Assembly (NCBI RefSeq): GCF_048268085.1
Contig: NZ_JBLWWF010000020.1
Location: 1-64,000, forward strand
Direction: 5' to 3'
Origin: Neptunicella sp048268085
Lineage (GTDB): Bacteria > Pseudomonadota > Gammaproteobacteria > Enterobacterales > Alteromonadaceae
Length of the DNA stretch: 64,000 nt
In this document: positions 1-8,744 of the stretch, in pieces
How the letters are laid out: each line of letters begins with the position of its first letter
Numbering within the stretch: position 1 is the first letter of the stretch
Position numbers and translations under genes: made by a program
Notes under the pieces: generated by a model
Database searches by the model: none
Told to the model about the DNA's origin: nothing
Seen by the model: the letters and a program-made list of their open reading frames with translations, nothing else

Positions 1-165
1 GCGGGCAGTTTAATGTGCTCCCATGTGAATGATTCGGGCTTCTGGATGTATAAAGGCTATTTTAACCTGAGCCTCAAAGACACCTTCAAATCATGGTCGC
101 TGATGGAAACGATTGTCGGCGTAGTAGGAATTATCATGGTATTGCTATTAGACGCGGTGGTTTAA
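1..165 (+). CDS. GntP-family gluconate/organic acid permease, C-terminal fragment
   Basis: Reading frame 1 is open from the first base to a TAA at 163-165 and gives 54 residues. It contains SHVNDSGFW followed by a hydrophobic final helix (GVVGIIMVLLLDAVV). The SHVNDSGFW stretch close to the C-terminus is characteristic of GntP-family inner-membrane proton symporters (gluconate, related sugar acids). The 5' part lies outside the window, so the substrate cannot be narrowed. It converges on arcB with a 20-bp gap. Confidence 0.8.
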   Translation, partial: AGSLMCSHVNDSGFWMYKGYFNLSLKDTFKSWSLMETIVGVVGIIMVLLLDAVV

Positions 166-171
166 CACCGC
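154..171. terminator. Weak hairpin between convergent permease and arcB genes
   Basis: GCGGTG at 154-159 pairs with CACCGC at 166-171 around a 6-nt loop that contains the permease stop codon. There is no U-tract on either strand, so this is only a possible bidirectional transcript end. Confidence 0.3.
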
Positions 172-185
172 ATCTATCATCTTGT

Positions 186-2543
186 TTAAGCTTGTTCACC
201 GGCTAATTGAATATTTAACCAGTCAATTAATTTAGGCAGGTCCTGCTCAAGGGCCTGCTTAAGCTCTTCTAACCAGTCATGTACATTTTCCCACCAAGCC
301 GGATGGTCTTCTTGCTGGATTAAATTTGCCAGTTTCCTTACATGACATAAGCCAATGGAGCTAGCCGCGCCCTTAATTTTATGCGCTTCTTCACACACCT
401 GCTTTTGTTGTTCTGCGGTTAGGTTGGACTCCAATACATTCAAATACTCCGGCATTTTTTGCTGAAACATTTCAACACTGGTTAACAACATCTGCGCCCC
501 GATAGTGTCCACCAACATCGTTAAATTGGTAATATCCAACACGGATTCGTCTTGTACAGATTCAGCATTATTATCTTGCACGGGTTGTTCCTCTTGTTGC
601 ACCACTGGGGCGAAAAGTTCGTTCATGACTTCGGTCATACGGCTGACCTTGATAGGTTTGGCGATCACATCATCCATACCATTATCTAAATATTCCTGAC
701 GGGTTTTTATCACATTGGCGGTTAACGCCACAATCGGGGTCTGGGTAACTAATTCTTCTTCATGTAGCACGCTGGCAACATCAAAGCCGGTCATATCCGG
801 TAGTTGAATATCTAACAAGATTAAATCAAATTGTTCTTTTCTGGCCATGTCGATGGCTTCATTACCGGTCATGGCAACAGACACGCGATGACCCATTTTT
901 TCCAATACCGCTTTTGCCACAACAACATTGAGCTCGATATCCTCCACCAATAGAATTTTTAAATCCGTTACCAGCAGTTTAGCTTTTTCAATCGGTGTAT
1001 TCATCACAATCAACGGGATCTGAATGGTAAACTGACTTCCCTGGCCAATGGTGCTCTCAACTCTGATGTCACCGCCCATCATATGTACCATTTTTTGACA
1101 TATGGCCAAACCGATCCCGGTACCGGTTGCAGAGCTAAAGTTGCTATCTTTCACCTGATAATACATGGCAAAGATTTTCTTTAATTCGTCATTGGGAATA
1201 CCAATACCGGTATCAGACACTTTGAATTCCAGTACTGGCATACCGGCTTCATTATTGAGTTTATCTATTTCAAAACGCACTTTGCCCCGTTGGGTAAACT
1301 TCACAGCGTTGTATAAAATATTCCATAACACCTGACGTAAACGAGTGCTGTCAGCCTCAATAAAGGCGGGTAAATCATCGGCAAACCGAGTTTCATATTG
1401 CAGACTTTTTTCATTGGTGATTAAACCGATAACACTATTTAATTCTTTATAAAATAAGCGCAAATCAACACTTTCTTTTTTAAGTTCAAGGCGATCCCGT
1501 CCCAGCTTATCCAAGTCAATAATGTCATTAAAAATAATCCCCAAGGTTACCGCACTGGTATAAATGGTATTAACCCAACCCGCTTGTTCTGGCTGCAAAG
1601 GGGTATCCCGTAACATGCGGCTGAGTCCCACAATACCGTTAAGTGGGGTACGTAACTCATGGCTGATGGTGGCGATAAAAGCCGTTTTGTCGCGACTGGC
1701 TTTTTCCAATGCCATTTCGGCTTCTTTACGTTTGGTAATATCACGACCAAAAGCCAACAGGCCTAAACGGTTACCCTGGTTATCATAAAAAGGCACTTTA
1801 CGTATTTCGAACAGATGCTTGCGACCACCAGCAAAGTTTAGCCAGCGTTCATCAGTCATTTCCACATTCGATTCCAGTACTTCCTGATCACTCGCAACGA
1901 TGTCGCCTGCAACATCTTCGGCAAATACGTGGTGCGGTGTTAATCCTAATAATTCGGCCTCGCTTTTACCGGTAACTTGCTCGGCAATCCGGTTACAACC
2001 GGCAAATTTTCCCTGTTCATTACGGTAGTAAATTAAATCCGGTGAGGCATCGATGATGGAACGTAATAAAGTGGACAGGCGCTGAGCTTGCTGTTCTTTC
2101 TCGGTACGCTCTTTTATTTCCGCTTCTAAATCGGTGTACAGCTCTTCCAGTTCTTTTTGCGCCTCTTTGCGCTGTTCGGCCTCGTGATTAAGCTGATGAA
2201 TGTTATTTTGCAGCTCGCGATTAAGCAGTATGTCTTCTTCCCGAAGACGCTCCAGTTGACTCACTACCTCGGTTAAATTGGTACGTGAAAGCTCGAGTTG
2301 TTTAACCAGCTCACTAAAGAAAAACAACACCCATGGCGCGCTTAATAAAGTCAGTATAATAGCGGTAACAAAATCAACCAGTTGCACTTCACCGGTAACC
2401 TGCATTCGCAAGACATAAGAGCCCACCAGCGTAAAAGTCAACGCAATAAAGACAAACAGAAAACTGGCTTTTAGCGTACCTACCCGTTTCACAAAACGGG
2501 CAAAACGAAAAGCCCAGGAATCCGCTGGCTGATGTTGTTGCAT
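186..2543 (-). CDS. arcB: Aerobic respiration control hybrid sensor kinase ArcB
   Basis: 785 residues against 778 for E. coli ArcB, in the same domain order. Two membrane helices (about 26-46 and 57-79) are followed by a coiled coil (about 85-160) and a PAS domain (about 158-275). The HisKA domain carries phospho-acceptor H295 (ISHELRTPLNG). A catalytic ATPase domain with DTGIGIP and GTGIGLA follows, then a receiver with D578 (LLDIQLPD) and an HPt domain with H721 (AHKIKGAA). It is expected to sense quinone redox state and phosphorylate ArcA, which is not in this window. Of the two redox cysteines known in E. coli, Cys180 is matched by C183 (AGCNR), but the Cys241 position is a leucine (L244, in GGRKHLFEIRKVP). 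The gene diverges from folE2 and its ATG start gives the family N-terminus. Confidence 0.97.
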   Translation of the reverse strand: MQQHQPADSWAFRFARFVKRVGTLKASFLFVFIALTFTLVGSYVLRMQVTGEVQLVDFVTAIILTLLSAPWVLFFFSELVKQLELSRTNLTEVVSQLERLREEDILLNRELQNNIHQLNHEAEQRKEAQKELEELYTDLEAEIKERTEKEQQAQRLSTLLRSIIDASPDLIYYRNEQGKFAGCNRIAEQVTGKSEAELLGLTPHHVFAEDVAGDIVASDQEVLESNVEMTDERWLNFAGGRKHLFEIRKVPFYDNQGNRLGLLAFGRDITKRKEAEMALEKASRDKTAFIATISHELRTPLNGIVGLSRMLRDTPLQPEQAGWVNTIYTSAVTLGIIFNDIIDLDKLGRDRLELKKESVDLRLFYKELNSVIGLITNEKSLQYETRFADDLPAFIEADSTRLRQVLWNILYNAVKFTQRGKVRFEIDKLNNEAGMPVLEFKVSDTGIGIPNDELKKIFAMYYQVKDSNFSSATGTGIGLAICQKMVHMMGGDIRVESTIGQGSQFTIQIPLIVMNTPIEKAKLLVTDLKILLVEDIELNVVVAKAVLEKMGHRVSVAMTGNEAIDMARKEQFDLILLDIQLPDMTGFDVASVLHEEELVTQTPIVALTANVIKTRQEYLDNGMDDVIAKPIKVSRMTEVMNELFAPVVQQEEQPVQDNNAESVQDESVLDITNLTMLVDTIGAQMLLTSVEMFQQKMPEYLNVLESNLTAEQQKQVCEEAHKIKGAASSIGLCHVRKLANLIQQEDHPAWWENVHDWLEELKQALEQDLPKLIDWLNIQLAGEQA

Positions 2544-2814
2544 AGAATAAGTACCCCAATTCCGTTATATGAACAGTTTGAATTAAAATGTTATTATTAG
2601 CGGTCAATTCAGCATACGGATTGACCGTCTGGATATTGACTTGAATTTATAAAATTCAATCCCATATTGGGTTTTATCCCAAATTGACTCGCTTAAATAA
2701 ACTTAAGCAGCAATTTATTTTTAACGGGTTTGTTGTTTTCAGCCTAAATCTGAAAATCAGCGTTATGGCATTGCCTGACGATTTTACCCCAATTAAATGC
2801 AGTTCGGAGTAGTA

Positions 2815-3741
2815 ATGCCAACAAATTTACCAGATGTCGCCAATCACCTGACCGCTCAAACAGAAGGAGTGCTTGATCGGGTCGGAATGAGCAACATTGA
2901 AGTACCATTAATGCTAGCCAGCGATGATACCCAAGCCAGGGTTGTTAGCGCCAGTGTTTCTGCTTATGTAAATCTTATCCAGCCACAAGCAAAAGGCATT
3001 CATATGTCGCGCTTATATTTATTGCTGGATAAATTATCTACCGATGACAGCCTGACGGTAAGCAGCCTTAAAGCACTGTTGGGTGAATTTATTACCAGCC
3101 ATGGCGATTTAAGTGATAGCGCCCAAGTTATCGTCAAGTTTGACTACCATATGCGCCGAAGTTCCCTTATCAGTGGCAAACAAGGTTGGAAAGCCTATCC
3201 GGTGGTGATTAACGGACAATTGCAACAGGGTAAGTTATCGATTGAATTATCGTTGGATGTCCCTTATTCCTCTACTTGTCCCTGCTCGGCTGCCCTGGCC
3301 AGACAATTAATTCAGGAAGCCTTTGCACAAGAATTTACAAAAGAGGATAGTGTTGATCTGGAACAAATCCATACATGGTTAGGTTCCGTCCAGGGGATCG
3401 TCGCAACCCCACATAGTCAGCGCAGTGTCGCTGAAATTAAAGTAAAGCTGGCTGAAGGGATCACAGAGTTTCCAATAAAAGCGCTAGTCGATAGCGTTGA
3501 AAACACGCTCAAAACTCCGGTACAAGCTGCGGTCAAACGTGAAGATGAACAAGAGTTTGCTCGTTTAAACGGCCAAAACCTGATGTTCTGTGAAGATGCC
3601 GCTCGGAAATTAAAATACTTGCTGGATAACAGTCCAGCCTATTCAGACTTTTGGTTGAAAGTGAACCATCTCGAATCATTGCATGCGCATGATGCGGTGT
3701 CGATTGCCACCAAAGGCATAGGGCAAGGCTATCAAGCCTAA
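2815..3741 (+). CDS. folE2: GTP cyclohydrolase FolE2 (type IB)
   Basis: Converts GTP to 7,8-dihydroneopterin triphosphate, the first step to tetrahydrofolate and queuosine. FolE2 is the alternative enzyme that, unlike FolE, is not tied to zinc. From the chosen start it has 308 residues. The family motif STCPCSAALARQ gives C155 and C157, one of which is the catalytic and metal-binding cysteine. HSQRS follows near residue 200, and a conserved REDEQEFARLNGQN block lies near the C-terminus. I prefer ATG 2815 because GGAG at 2806-2809 sits 5 nt upstream; the in-frame ATG at 2797 has no ribosome site. I see no convincing Zur operator upstream, although folE2 is Zur-controlled in many bacteria. Confidence 0.93.
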   Translation: MPTNLPDVANHLTAQTEGVLDRVGMSNIEVPLMLASDDTQARVVSASVSAYVNLIQPQAKGIHMSRLYLLLDKLSTDDSLTVSSLKALLGEFITSHGDLSDSAQVIVKFDYHMRRSSLISGKQGWKAYPVVINGQLQQGKLSIELSLDVPYSSTCPCSAALARQLIQEAFAQEFTKEDSVDLEQIHTWLGSVQGIVATPHSQRSVAEIKVKLAEGITEFPIKALVDSVENTLKTPVQAAVKREDEQEFARLNGQNLMFCEDAARKLKYLLDNSPAYSDFWLKVNHLESLHAHDAVSIATKGIGQGYQA

Positions 3742-3759
3742 AAGTACTCGTTTATCTGT

Positions 3760-3802
3760 CCGGCAAGAAGATCAATAGGGTTAAAATTGATCTTCTAACC
3801 GG
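3760..3802 (+). terminator. Long hairpin after folE2
   Basis: CCGG at 3760-3763 and AGAAGATCAAT at 3766-3776 pair with ATTGATCTTCT at 3786-3796 and CCGG at 3799-3802, leaving a 9-nt loop. The stem is strong but not followed by a T-run. It may be a Rho-independent-like end or a 3' stabilising hairpin for folE2. Confidence 0.5.
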
Positions 3803-3843
3803 CTGATTACTGAATCATTTCTCATCGAATCGCCCCTAAACTC

Positions 3844-3880
3844 TTATTTATGCAAAATAAATAATTATTTATGCATAAAT
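3844..3880. promoter_or_regulatory. AT-rich repeated operator-like element upstream of gltB
   Basis: TTATTTATGCA occurs twice, at 3844-3854 and 3865-3875, exactly 21 bp apart (two helical turns). The second copy lies inside the perfect 14-bp palindrome ATTTATGCATAAAT (3867-3880). Another perfect palindrome, TAAATAATTATTTA, spans 3858-3871 and resembles the ArgR box core TGAATAATTATTCA with G and C replaced. In E. coli gltBDF is controlled by Lrp, IHF, Crp and ArgR, so a multi-site regulator region here is reasonable. The regulator cannot be assigned from sequence alone. Confidence 0.4.
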
Positions 3881-4071
3881 TATTCTTTTTAAACTGTCCT
3901 TAAAATCTTCGTAATAACTTATTATTTGACCAATTAAAGAAAAATTCTAAAAACATAGCCGACATTTTTTAAATTTGTTTTAACCATATATTTCAATAAG
4001 TTAAATAACAAATATAGCGATAACCCTGATTATTCAATCTCTCTTGGATATAGAACAATTGATTTTAGCAA

Positions 4072-4207
4072 GGGAACTAGGTATGTTCTCCGGTTCCGGT
4101 CTGGATAAATGCATAAAGATTCTTCGAAATCACAAAACGCCTAGACGCGCAAAGACGGGACCCCGACGAAATTTCTGTAGTCTAATAATATTGAATAATT
4201 ATTAGAC
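4072..4207 (+). ncRNA. Candidate structured 5' leader of gltBD mRNA
   Basis: Several helices can be drawn by eye. GGGAAC at 4072-4077 can pair either with GTTCTCC at 4085-4091 (one bulge) or, as GGAAC, with GTTCC at 4093-4097. GTCTGG at 4099-4104 pairs with CCTAGAC at 4140-4146 (one bulge) and encloses GATT/AATC (4118-4121 with 4128-4131) around a CTTCGA loop. A perfect 10-bp hairpin joins GTCTAATAAT (4180-4189) to ATTATTAGAC (4198-4207), about 60 nt before the gltB start. It does not match the riboswitch classes I know. Its existence as RNA is inference. Confidence 0.35.
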
Positions 4208-4268
4208 ATAGTTACTTATATACTTAAAAAACTTCCAGCCAATCTACATGTTGAAGGAGCAAATCATC

Positions 4269-7200
4269 ATGAGTTTATATCATCCTAATGATTCGCGGGA
4301 TAATTGCGGCTTCGGTTTGATCGCCCATACCAAGGGTGAAGCGAGTCACAAGCTGGTACAAACCGCTATTGAAGGGCTTGACCGCATGCAACATCGCGGC
4401 GGTATCGCGGCCGATGGTAAAACCGGTGACGGTTGTGGTTTGCTAATGCAAACACCGGATGCTTTTTTCCAGCATGTGGCTAAACAGCAAAACTGGACAC
4501 TGGCACAAAATTACGCGGTGGGAATGATCTTCCTAAGTCAGGATCCAATCAAAGCGGAACTAGCGCGTACAGTCTTAAATGAAGAACTGGATCGTGAAAC
4601 CTTAAACATCTTGGGCTGGCGTGTAGTGCCAACAAATCATGATTTATTAGGTGAACTGGCCGCAAGTTGCGTGCCGCAAATTGAACAAGTTTTTGTCAAC
4701 GCTCCTAGCGGCTGGTCTTCGCATGATTTGGAACGCCGTTTGTTTATGGCTCGTCGCAGAGCAGAAAAACGTCTTGCGGACGACGAAGAATTCTATATTG
4801 CCAGCTTGTCATCGCTGGTAACCGTCTATAAAGGACTGGTATTAGCCGGTGATTTACCCAAATTTTATCTGGATCTGGCCGATGACAAAATGCAATCAGC
4901 CATCTGTGTATTCCACCAGCGCTTTTCCACCAATACATTACCGCGCTGGCCACTAGCCCAACCATTCCGCTTTTTAGCTCACAATGGTGAAATTAATACT
5001 ATTCGTGGTAACCGCGATTGGGCCAGAGCACGTACCGGTAAATTCCGTACACCATTAATCCCGGATTTGCATGAAGCAGCCCCTTTCGTCAATGAAGTGG
5101 GTTCAGATTCTTCCTCACTGGATAATATGCTGGAGCTGTTTTTAGCCGGAGGCATGGATTTATTCCGTGCGATGCGCTTACTGGTGCCGCCCGCATATCA
5201 AAATAACAAAACCATGGATCCGGACTTAAAAGCCTTCTATGAATTTAACTCCATGCACATGGAGCCATGGGATGGGCCTGCCGGTATCGTCTTAACTAAC
5301 GGACGCCATGTTGCATGTAATCTGGATCGCAATGGGTTACGACCTGCGCGTTATGTACTGACTAAAGACGGGTTAATTACCCTGGCGTCGGAAATTGGTA
5401 TTTGGGATTACGATCAAAAAGATGTGCTGGAAAAAGGTCGGGTTGGTCCTGGCGAAATGCTGGCGGTAGATACCTATAATGGCAAAATCTGGCGTACTAA
5501 CGAAATAGACAATGATTTAAAAAGTCGTCATCCATACCGGGAGTGGCTGGACAAAAACATCCGTCATCTGACACCTATCGATCAATGCGAACATCCTGAA
5601 ATTGGTAAACGACTGTTCGACGATGACATGATGAACACCTATTTTAAGCAGTTTAATTTCTCTTATGAAGAAATTGATCAAGTGGTTAAAGTGCTGGCCA
5701 AAGACGGTCAGGAAGCCACAGGATCGATGGGTGACGATACGCCAATGGCAGTGCTGTCCTCCAAACATCGCACCATTTATGACTATTTCCGTCAACAATT
5801 TGCCCAAGTGACCAATCCACCGATTGATCCACTGCGTGAAAATCATGTTATGTCACTAGCTACCTGTATTGGCCGTGAAAAAGACGTATTCAGTGAAACC
5901 TCCGGCTATGCCGATCGCGTGTTGTTCGACTCACCTATTATGGTCTACACCGATCTGAAGCAACTGCGTAATTATGATGCGGAATATTACTATTCTGAAT
6001 TTATCGAACTGAATTACAAGCCGACTGAAGGCTTAAAAAATGCCATCAAACGTATTTGTGATCAGGCGGAACATTTGGTTAAACACAAAAAAGCCGCATT
6101 CGTTATTTTAACCGATCGGCATATCAAACCTAATTTGATCCCCATTCCGGCAGCTATGGCCGTGGGTGCGGTACAGCGCCGCTTGGTAGATAAAGGTTTA
6201 CGGTGCGATGCCAATATTGTGGTAGAAACCGCATCTGTGCGTGACCCCCATCATTTCGCGGTACTGATTGGCCTAGGTGCAACTGCGGTATATCCGTTCC
6301 TGGCCTATGAAATCATTGAGCAGCTGGTAGAAAGTGGTCAAATTGATCTGACGCCAATGCAGGCCATCATGAATTACCGTAAAGGGATCAATAAGGGCTT
6401 GTATAAAATCATGTCCAAAATGGGTATCTCGACTGTGGCCAGTTATCGTTGTTCCAAGTTGTTTGAAGCCATTGGTATCAGCGATAACGTGATGAAATTG
6501 TGCTTCAAAGGCATCCCTAGTCGTATCCAAGGCGCTGATTTTGAAGACTTTGAACAAGATCAGATTAACCTTAATCGCATCGCCTGGTTAAAACGTAAAA
6601 ATATTTCCCATGGTGGCCTGCTCAAATATGTCCACGATGGCGAATATCACAGTTATAACCCGGATGTCGTGACCACCTTGCAAAAAGCCGTGGTGAGCGG
6701 TGACTACGCCGATTACCAAAAATTTAGCGCACTGGTTAACGAGCGCCCGATTGCAACATTGCGTGATCTACTCAAATTAGCTCCACAAACGGATTCGATT
6801 TCTATTGATGACGTTGAAGGGCCGGAAAATCTGTACCCACGTTTTGATACCGCCGCTATGTCGATTGGAGCCTTAAGCCCTGAAGCTCACGAAGCTTTGG
6901 CTATTGCCATGAACCGTTTGGGTGGACAGTCAAACTCCGGTGAAGGTGGTGAAGATCCAAAACGTTTTGGCAATGAACGCAATTCCAAAATTAAGCAAGT
7001 GGCCTCGGGGCGTTTTGGCGTGACCCCCCATTATCTGGTTAACGCAGATGTCATCCAGATTAAAGTAGCACAGGGCGCCAAGCCCGGTGAAGGCGGGCAG
7101 TTACCCGGTGACAAGGTAAATAAATATATCGCCGAATTACGTCACTCGGTACCGGGCGTGACCTTGATTTCGCCACCACCCCATCACGATATTTACTCTA

Positions 7201-8735
7201 TCGAAGACTTGGCACAGCTGATTTTTGACTTAAAACAAGTTAACCCAAATGCATTAATTTCGGTCAAATTGGTGTCAGAACCCGGTGTTGGCACTATTGC
7301 CTGTGGTGTAGCGAAAGCCTATGCCGACTTAATTACCGTGTCAGGCTATGATGGTGGCACCGGGGCCAGCCCGTTAACCTCGGTTAAATATGCCGGCAGC
7401 CCATGGGAATTAGGCTTGGCCGAAACCCAACAGGCGCTAGTAGAAAATGGTTTACGCCATAAAGTCCGGGTACAAACCGATGGAGGTTTAAAAACTGGTC
7501 TGGACGTAATTAAAGCGGCCATTTTAGGCGCGGAAAGTTTCGGCTTTGGTACTGGCCCCATGGTCGCACTTGGCTGTAAATATCTGCGAATCTGCCATCT
7601 GAACAACTGTGCGACAGGTGTAGCCACTCAAGATCAAAGCTTGCGTGATAACTATTTCATCGGTTTACCTGAAATGGTGATGAATTACTTTAAGTTCATC
7701 GCGCAAGAAGTCCGTGAGATTATGGCCGGACTGGGCGTGAAGAAACTCGACGACTTAATTGGTCGTACCGAGCTTCTTAGCGTACTCGATGGGATTACCG
7801 CCAAACAGAATAAGCTGGATCTTAGCCCTATTCTGGCTAAACCAACAGCCGGTGATCACACTCGCTTATTCTGTAGTGAAGATGAAAATGCCCCTGCCGA
7901 CAAAGGCGATCTTAACCAACAACTATTGGTGGATCTGCAAAGCGTCATTGAACGTAAAGGTGGTGGAATATTCAAATATTCCATCCGTAATACCGACCGT
8001 TCAGTAGGTGCGATGATTTCCGGCAGCATTGCCAAAAGTCACGGTAACAGGGGGATGGAAGAACATCCGCTGAAATTACACTTTACCGGTACCGCCGGAC
8101 AGAGCTTTGGTGTATGGAATGCCGGTGGCCTGGAAATGACGCTGGTCGGTGATGCTAACGATTACGTAGGCAAAGGGATGACCGGTGGCAAGCTGGTTAT
8201 TCACCCACCAGTCGGTGTGAGCTTCACCACTAAAGATAGCGTTATTGCCGGTAATACCTGTTTATATGGTGCCACTGGCGGCAAATTATTTGCGGCCGGT
8301 TGTGCTGGTGAACGTTTTGCAGTGCGCAATTCAGGCGCGATTGCGGTGGTAGAAGGGATTGGTGACAACGGTTGTGAATACATGACCGGTGGTATTGTTG
8401 CCATATTAGGCCGTACCGGGATCAACTTTGCGGCCGGTATGACCGGCGGTTTCGCCTACGTATTGGATGAAAATAATGATTTTGAGCAACGGGTTAACGG
8501 TGATCTTGTGGACACCTTAGGCATTGAAGACAAAATGATTCTGTCTGAACACCTCCGTGGCTTAATCAATCAGCATTATGAAGAAACCGGCAGTGAGCAT
8601 GCGCTTAACTTGCTGACTAATTTTGCTGAATTTTTACCTAAATTCCGTTTGGTTAAACCTAAAACCAGCGATGTTAAAAACTTACTTGGCCATATTAGTC
8701 GCTCGACTGAAGAGCTACGTGTGCAGGTTAACTAA
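4269..8735 (+). CDS. gltB: Glutamate synthase (NADPH) large subunit
   Basis: Makes two glutamates from glutamine and 2-oxoglutarate with GltD as electron donor. It has 1488 residues from ATG 4269, close to the E. coli length. The N-terminus runs into RDNCGFGLIAH; C13 should become the Ntn-type nucleophile of the glutaminase domain after propeptide removal. The FMN-binding synthase domain starts around 850, with GGQSNSGEGGED from 885. The 3Fe-4S cysteines are C1103, C1109 and C1114 (C-x5-C-x4-C). The C-terminal beta-helix domain with repeated GG motifs runs from about 1240 to the end. ATG 4269 is preferred because AAGGAG at 4253-4258 lies 10 nt upstream; ATG 4248 would put that site inside the gene. 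gltD follows after 9 bp. Confidence 0.97.
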   Translation: MSLYHPNDSRDNCGFGLIAHTKGEASHKLVQTAIEGLDRMQHRGGIAADGKTGDGCGLLMQTPDAFFQHVAKQQNWTLAQNYAVGMIFLSQDPIKAELARTVLNEELDRETLNILGWRVVPTNHDLLGELAASCVPQIEQVFVNAPSGWSSHDLERRLFMARRRAEKRLADDEEFYIASLSSLVTVYKGLVLAGDLPKFYLDLADDKMQSAICVFHQRFSTNTLPRWPLAQPFRFLAHNGEINTIRGNRDWARARTGKFRTPLIPDLHEAAPFVNEVGSDSSSLDNMLELFLAGGMDLFRAMRLLVPPAYQNNKTMDPDLKAFYEFNSMHMEPWDGPAGIVLTNGRHVACNLDRNGLRPARYVLTKDGLITLASEIGIWDYDQKDVLEKGRVGPGEMLAVDTYNGKIWRTNEIDNDLKSRHPYREWLDKNIRHLTPIDQCEHPEIGKRLFDDDMMNTYFKQFNFSYEEIDQVVKVLAKDGQEATGSMGDDTPMAVLSSKHRTIYDYFRQQFAQVTNPPIDPLRENHVMSLATCIGREKDVFSETSGYADRVLFDSPIMVYTDLKQLRNYDAEYYYSEFIELNYKPTEGLKNAIKRICDQAEHLVKHKKAAFVILTDRHIKPNLIPIPAAMAVGAVQRRLVDKGLRCDANIVVETASVRDPHHFAVLIGLGATAVYPFLAYEIIEQLVESGQIDLTPMQAIMNYRKGINKGLYKIMSKMGISTVASYRCSKLFEAIGISDNVMKLCFKGIPSRIQGADFEDFEQDQINLNRIAWLKRKNISHGGLLKYVHDGEYHSYNPDVVTTLQKAVVSGDYADYQKFSALVNERPIATLRDLLKLAPQTDSISIDDVEGPENLYPRFDTAAMSIGALSPEAHEALAIAMNRLGGQSNSGEGGEDPKRFGNERNSKIKQVASGRFGVTPHYLVNADVIQIKVAQGAKPGEGGQLPGDKVNKYIAELRHSVPGVTLISPPPHHDIYSIEDLAQLIFDLKQVNPNALISVKLVSEPGVGTIACGVAKAYADLITVSGYDGGTGASPLTSVKYAGSPWELGLAETQQALVENGLRHKVRVQTDGGLKTGLDVIKAAILGAESFGFGTGPMVALGCKYLRICHLNNCATGVATQDQSLRDNYFIGLPEMVMNYFKFIAQEVREIMAGLGVKKLDDLIGRTELLSVLDGITAKQNKLDLSPILAKPTAGDHTRLFCSEDENAPADKGDLNQQLLVDLQSVIERKGGGIFKYSIRNTDRSVGAMISGSIAKSHGNRGMEEHPLKLHFTGTAGQSFGVWNAGGLEMTLVGDANDYVGKGMTGGKLVIHPPVGVSFTTKDSVIAGNTCLYGATGGKLFAAGCAGERFAVRNSGAIAVVEGIGDNGCEYMTGGIVAILGRTGINFAAGMTGGFAYVLDENNDFEQRVNGDLVDTLGIEDKMILSEHLRGLINQHYEETGSEHALNLLTNFAEFLPKFRLVKPKTSDVKNLLGHISRSTEELRVQVN

Positions 8736-8744
8736 GGAGGCGTT

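Larger units (their letters stand above)
3803..4268 (+). other. Intergenic region upstream of gltBD
   Basis: This is the longest non-coding stretch in the window. Its first half (to about 4060) is strongly AT-rich and holds the repeated element at 3844-3880. Its second half is more GC-balanced and contains several potential stem-loops (listed as a leader RNA). I see no open reading frame of gene quality. A promoter must lie here, but no single -35/-10 pair stands out. Confidence 0.6.

Noticed and set aside
2570..2620. A Zur-like half site (AAATGTTATTATTAGC) between arcB and folE2
   Set aside because: Only one arm resembles the Zur consensus and it lies over 200 bp upstream of folE2 and close to arcB, so it is not credible as a zinc operator.
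4099..4175. Possible c-di-GMP (GEMM) riboswitch in the gltB leader
   Set aside because: A few short words (GACGCGCAAAG) resemble part of GEMM, but the required paired arms and the GGGACGCAAAGC block do not align.
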